Made by a program: the position numbers and the translations under genes. The notes beneath the pieces were generated by a model, which made no database searches, had not been told where the DNA came from, and was given only the letters and a program-made list of their open reading frames with translations. Of a stretch of 21,595 nt of DNA, positions 16,509 through 21,595 are shown piece by piece. How positions within the stretch are numbered: the first letter of the stretch is position 1; every line of letters begins with the position of its first letter. The stretch is from Zychaea mexicana (Eukaryota; Mucoromycota; Mucoromycetes; Mucorales; Lichtheimiaceae): positions 1 through 21,595 of the forward strand of contig NW_026516918.1 of the NCBI RefSeq assembly GCF_025766255.1. The letters run 5' to 3'.

Positions 16509-18640
16509 CAGTGACCAAACAATGACCAAAACTTTATTTGGTCAATGACCAGATTTTTCCCAAAAGGAACAGTGGTGGGGGGAGCATTTGCAAGAATGGG
16601 GGGAAGGCGATGACCAGTAGTGACCGAAAGGGAGAGGCGATGACCAGAGGCGATGACCAGCGGAGAAATAAAAAGGGGAGGCGATGACCAGGGGCGATAA
16701 CCAGCGGAGTAAAAAAGGGAAGGCGATGACCAGGGGCGATGACCAGCGGTGACAGAAAGGGGGAGGCGATGACCAGAGGCGATGACCAAAAATTTCCAAA
16801 AGCGTGTACGATGACCAGAGGCGATGACCAGCGATGACCAAAAATTTCTAAAAAGGGATTAGCAAAGAAGTATTGATGACAAGCTCAGATGGAAAAAAAA
16901 CGATAGCAAGCGGGAGGCAGAAGGAACATAGGAAAACGACACGGCAAGGCGAAAAGGGAATAGCATCTTCGGTCATGAGCGCCGTGTTTGGCAAAGCCCG
17001 CTCCACAAAAAAATTTTTTACGAAAGGCAGCTTCTGTATCTCTTTCGCTCCTTCACTTCTTTTTCCTCTACTTGTTTTTTTTATTATGTACTGCTTGCCG
17101 CCATTGCAACACTCGACCTGCTCAATTGCCAACGCACACACGCTCCATTGAATTCAGCTCTGCCGCATCTCATGTTCCTTTCAGTCATCACTCGAGCAAC
17201 ACTTGTTCTATACGCTTTCTTTATTCTCAACACTCGAATATTACGCATCTCGCACTTTTTTTTCAACACCTTTGAACGGCCCTCAAATGAATTGCATCTC
17301 TGACAATGGCCTGGTCTCTGTCCTTCATTTTGCTATGATGTTATGATCCCAGGATCAAGCTCTTTATTTCTGTGTTGATAACGTCAACTCTGTCCGGCGT
17401 CGTTTTCTTCTTTGCTTGGCCCTCATCAGGTACTTGAACATTTTCTACAAAATTCAGCACTGGAATGGCTATTGTATTTTACGTATATGATACTAAAGAG
17501 CACATAGTCTTTGTCTCAGTGGATTCTTTGTTCCTACTGTGGATGGACTCGACCACTTTTTTATTCTGTTTTCCTTTGTAGTAACAACTGCCGCAGCATT
17601 ATTGATTGAGGAGAGCAGCAACATACAGCAGCAGCAACAGCAGCACTCTAGCAACAAACTTTACAACAAACGGACGCAACATCTCTGCCGTTACAACTAA
17701 TTGGAAGAATGAAATTGCCAGTTGAATGACCTGCCAGCATCTCGAGATGACAACAACATAAGCACAGTAAAACTTGCAGCAGTCCGCAAAGTTAAGGCCA
17801 GTTTTCTTCTTTTGACCGTAAGTGTCTATTCTTTTTTATTAGGCAAACTGGCAAAAAAAAGCAGCTATTCGCACACGGCTATATATCACCATTGAGTACT
17901 CCAATTAACGTTCCGTTTACTGTGACAGAAAAAAAATAAAGGACGGGCTGACAAACGCGACGATATAGGTCCGGTGTCTCTAGAAACTCTTATCCACGAG
18001 CACGAGCAGCAATGGTACACGGATATTATATAGTGTATCATCTATATACGCCAAATTCAGCTAAAAAGTTGCTATTCACACACGACGATATCTCACCATC
18101 GAATAATATATTAACTATTGGTTTACAGTGGTTGGATAAGGACGTGCGGACAAAGGCGACGATGGCAGTTTGGTGTTTCTAGCACGTCATGTCAACGAGC
18201 GACAGAGGTGAAAGGAGTGTGCAGATTATTTTTAGAGCAAGAGCGGCTTCAAGCAAATGAGTACTAGTAAAAGGATCCAGGTATGGCGGTATCTAATTAT
18301 TACACAGGTGAGGAAGAGAAGGATACCAAGGATATAAAGATAGCAAAGCTGGTTCCTTTTTTTTATTGCGGTGTGGAAGTGGTGGTTATCTTCAGGTAAG
18401 GAAACAATAGCATTATTGACTATATAGTATTAGCATGCTTTAATAAACTGGTATTTCATGAAGTAAGATTCTGTTGTCGTTTGATATGCAAAAACAGCTC
18501 CATATGCTTCAAGCTTGAAAATACATTAGTAAATGTGGTATCTGCGGTTCTGTTGCATATTAGTATATGAAACTTCACTTAGTGGAAGCTGATGAGTGAA
18601 ATATCCGCTGTTGCTATAATGATGAAGGAGATACTATAGA
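16463..18640 (+). repeat. Long repeat family, copy A
   Basis: It starts near ATGTCGGACACGTTTAAGCA and contains the minisatellite, a CT-rich block with CAACACTCGA motifs, a 700-bp middle part and a tail with GATCCAGGTATGGCGGTAT (near 18275). The parts 16463-17280 and 17985-18620 align with copy B, and 16470-17510 with copy C, all in direct orientation. No domain was found in any frame. It could be a non-autonomous retroelement or a tandem duplication of a non-coding unit. Confidence 0.65.
16510..16850 (+). repeat. GCGATGACCAG minisatellite in copy A
   Basis: Many copies of GGCGATGACCAG with short variable spacers (GGGG, AGGG, CGGAG) occur, and AAAAATTTCCAAAAG marks a larger unit. The ORFs on the - strand over this block (reading GHRLWSSPLVIA) are products of the repeat, not genes. 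Confidence 0.9.
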
Positions 18641-19218
18641 ATAAAAATGACCGGTCTGTGTATTTCCTGAGTAAGAGACACTGCATTTCCCCAGTTGAGA
18701 GTGAAATCATTGAAAAGAGAACATCAGCAACAAGTTGTATCGAATACGTCGTCGTTGGAGCTTGTAGTTGTGGAGTTCAGATGCTTGTGAAAAAAAATCA
18801 GGAACAGCGGCATTTTTATACAGGCTTCTTGCTTATACAGACACAAATGCAACGCTTATGTTCAAGCGATCCAACACATCTTACTGCATTGTCATGGATT
18901 CAAGCAGCTACGTTACTGATGAACATAGGACATCGTGGGGCATTAAGGCACTCAATAAGTTGGAAAGAAGGGCGTGTAAGCGCAACGGGTTTAGGGGCCT
19001 GGCAGCGAACGCCAGTGAGCGAGCAGGTTTAGTCGAACGCGCAAGTCCTGGTCCGGGTTTACTAAGGTTTCGGGTTTAGAGTTTCCAATTGATGAGCTTG
19101 GATGTATATGGGACTCTCTTCTTCTTCTTCTCCACCACCGCTTATTTTGGATTGCTTTATTTGTTGGGTATTATATATACTTCTTGGATGCTGTATGTAT
19201 TTGTACGTGTATTTGAGA
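18641..19218 (+). other. Spacer between copies A and B; no gene recognised
   Basis: Two overlapping ORFs (18658-19032 and 18768-19079) lie here, without domains or a consistent start. The 3' part is GC-rich (near 18965-19070) and unlike its surroundings, which may mark an old insertion. Confidence 0.35.
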
Positions 19219-20260
19219 GATAATTAACGTATATCGGACACGATTTAGCAGAGGAAAGTGAAATGACGGTGACCAAGATTTTGTTGTAAAAGAAGTGTTG
19301 ATGAGAAACTCAGACAAAAAACGAACAATGGCAAAGGAAGGGCAGGAGGAACGTAAGGAAATATGAAAAGGAGTTAGCATCCATGGTCGTGAGTGCCGTG
19401 TTTAGCACTCCACAAAGAAATTTTAATTACAAAAGGACACTTCTGCATCTCTTCCGCTATTTCATTTCCTTCTCCTCTGCTTGTTTTTTTAATTACTAGC
19501 TTACTACTGGCCACGATTCCAACACTCGAACTGCTTCAATGCCATCTCGTACACGCTCCATCAGATTCCAGCTTTTCCGAATCTTGCAACCTTTTGAACA
19601 CCACTCGAGCAACACTCGAAAAATTACTTTTTCTTTCAACGTCATTGAATGCCCCTCGATTGAAACGGATCCCTGTCAAGTACATGGTTTACGAGCACCA
19701 GCAGCAACGGTACACGTGCATTATTATACATTGGATCATCTATATACAGCAAAATCAGTTAAAAGACAGCGTTCTGCACGACGATATCTCGCCATCAAGT
19801 AATCTACATAACGACCTGCGTATCATAGAAACATAAGGACGCGCGGACGAACGCGACGATGGTAGTATGGTGTTTGTAGATCAAGAGTAACTTCAAGCAA
19901 ATGAGTATCATTAAAAGGATCCAGGCATGGTGGTATCTTCTATTACACAGGTGAGGAAGTGAAGGATACCGCGGATATAAAGATAGCAAAGCTGGTTTCT
20001 TTCTTCGATAGCGGTGTGGAAGTGGCGGTTATCTTGAGGTAAGGAAGCAATAGCATTTTTTAAGTGTATAGTATTGGCATGCTACTGTAATAAACTGCTA
20101 CTTTATGAAATGAGATTCTGTTGTCGTTTTAAAATAAAAGCAGCTCCATATGCTATAAGATTAAAAAGTCGTTAATGAATGTGGCATCTGCGGTTCTGAT
20201 GCATGCTCATATATGAATATTCAATCAGTGGAATTTGCTGGTAGTATACTCACGGTCTAT
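19219..20260 (+). repeat. Long repeat family, copy B (lacks minisatellite and middle part)
   Basis: TATCGGACACGATTTAGCA (19231) matches the start of A. The CT-rich block (19430-19660) and the tail (19680-20255, including GATCCAGGCATGGTGGTAT and GGTGAGGAAGTGAAGGATACC) also match. The minisatellite and the segment corresponding to 17280-17985 of A are missing. Confidence 0.65.
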
Positions 20261-20447
20261 AAAGCTTTACTGCCATAATGTGCCTTTGAGGACTCAATAA
20301 TGACGATGTCCTTGAAGTTTGTATTCAAGTAGCGATGGATGAATCTGGCTTGACCGCGGAATCTGCTGGCCATTGAACGGCTACAATAGATGACAGCTGG
20401 ATAAATAGTGCTCCCGGTCTATCTTTGACATTCAATTGGTCAAATAG
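20261..20447 (+). other. Spacer between copies B and C
   Basis: No gene or repeat recognised. TGCTGG and ATCTGGC strings are present without clear structure. Confidence 0.3.
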
Positions 20448-21595
20448 TCTGTAACGTACGGACATTTTAGCAGCGGTAAGCCTATGTCACGACCAAAAGG
20501 TGACCAGCGACCATCAGAAATTTCAATAGAATACACGATGACCAGGGGCGATGACCAGTGCGGAAAAATAGGAGAGGCGATGATAAGAGCAATGACCAAA
20601 AATTTCCAGAACAGTACACGATGACCAGAGGCGATGACCAGCGGAGACAAAAAAAGGAAGGGCGATGACCAGCGATGACCAGGGGCGATGACCAAAAATT
20701 CCCAAAAGGGTGCACAGTGACCAGAGCGATGACCAAAATTATCTAAAAAGGGACTAACTAGCAAAGAAGCGTTGATGACAAGCTCAGATGAAAAACTAGC
20801 GATGACAAGGAGAGGGTAGGAGGAACATGGAAAAACGACAAGGCAAGGTGGAAAAGGGGATAGCATCTGTGACCGATAAGCACCGTATTTGGCAAAGCCC
20901 CCTTTTTTCCAAAGGTACTGCTCTCCCCAGAGAAATTTTTTCTTACGAAACGATGGCTTCTACATCTCTTTCGCTCCTCCACTTCTTTTTCTTTTACTTG
21001 CTGCTCACTGCCATTACAACACTCGACTTGCTTCGTTACTGTCTTACACACGCTCCTTCTTAATCGAGCTTTGCCGCGTCTCGCAACCTTTTAAACAACA
21101 CTCGAACAACACCCGAATATTGCGCATCTCGCACAACAACCTTGGCCGCCCCTCGATTGAGACGCATCTCTTACAACGACTTGGTCTCTGCCCTCCATTT
21201 GATGTGCTGCTTTACTTTTCATTTTCCTAGCAGCAATCGAACCATGCTAGGTCCAAATTCTTTGTTTTTGTATCGTTACTGTCGACTCTGTCTGGCATCT
21301 CTCTTGCTTTGCTCCCACGAGTACTTGACATTCGATACACGTTTCAGAAATGAGGGTGGCTATTATACTTTATATATACGTTACTAAACAGCACATTTTT
21401 CTTTTGTCGTAGTATTGCCGCTCCCAGCTATAGCTGTTGTTTTGCTCGCAAAAATGTAAGTTATTACTTTTTGTATATGATGTAGCTTCGGAATTGTTTC
21501 TAAAAAACATGATTGAACTTTTACTAGTATAGACCATTGTACAAGCTCGCGATCGAACGGACTGGCGTCATGCTGTTTTGCACTAGGGGTAGGTT
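20448..21595 (+). repeat. Long repeat family, copy C (continues past window)
   Basis: It begins with TAACGTACGGACATTTTAGCA, carries its own minisatellite, then a block aligning with 16850-17510 of A, including GCAAAGAAGCGTTGATGACA, the CAACACTCGA motifs and the CTCTGTCTGGCAT region. The end is not in the window. Confidence 0.65.
20470..20750 (+). repeat. GCGATGACCAG minisatellite in copy C
   Basis: Same unit as in copy A, with different copy number and spacers, including GATGACCAAAAATTTCC and GGGCGATGACCAG. The - strand ORFs across it are artefacts. Confidence 0.9.

Noticed and set aside
16349..16841. Proteins rich in GHRLWSSP repeats
   Set aside because: They are translations of the GCGATGACCAG minisatellite in antisense frames. 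The same occurs at 20432-20866.
17610..17650. CAG-type microsatellite as a polyglutamine coding region
   Set aside because: Stops flank it in every frame and no gene surrounds it; it is a simple repeat.

Overview
The window looks like repeat-rich nuclear DNA of an early-diverging fungus, most likely Mucoromycota. Reasons: degraded genes of fungal transposon type (OTU-like protease, RTC4-like domain, zinc-ribbon transposase N-terminus), short GT-AG introns and dense nested insertions. The species is inferred, not shown. I see no intact housekeeping gene and no rRNA.

Positions 1-6860 hold two head-to-tail copies of a very AT-rich element. Each pairs a CRESS-DNA-virus-like Rep (HUH endonuclease plus superfamily 3 helicase, + strand) with a DDE transposase ending in a chromodomain (- strand). 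The two genes converge and share stop-codon bases. Between their 5' ends both copies carry a stem-loop with TATTAC in a 16-nt loop, where CRESS viruses keep their replication origin. This is the layout of an ambisense CRESS genome with a transposase in the capsid position; the unit would be about 4.06 kb. Copy 1 is cut by the window start and carries one in-frame stop in the transposase. Copy 2 has three in-frame stops in rep and has lost about 1.3 kb of transposase. A 1,012-bp non-autonomous hAT element (3053-4064, 8-bp target duplication) sits inside the origin loop of copy 1.

Positions 6862-8400 are a decayed gene with an OTU cysteine-protease region followed by an RTC4-like region. The Rep/transposase element abuts it just upstream of the catalytic Cys, so it probably interrupted this gene.

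Positions 8401-15291 are mostly non-coding: an imperfect 87-bp duplication, a tRNA-like Pol III box A/box B pair, a large fold-back array (four 88-bp units facing three inverted ones), ATATCAAGG palindromes, and a possible decayed MULE remnant.

Positions 15292-16508 are a decayed transposon protein. From about 16463 to the end there are three direct copies (A, B, C) of an unrecognised long repeat, two of them carrying a GCGATGACCAG minisatellite.

The strongest candidate for an undescribed system is the Rep + chromodomain-transposase replicon with its origin-like hairpin.
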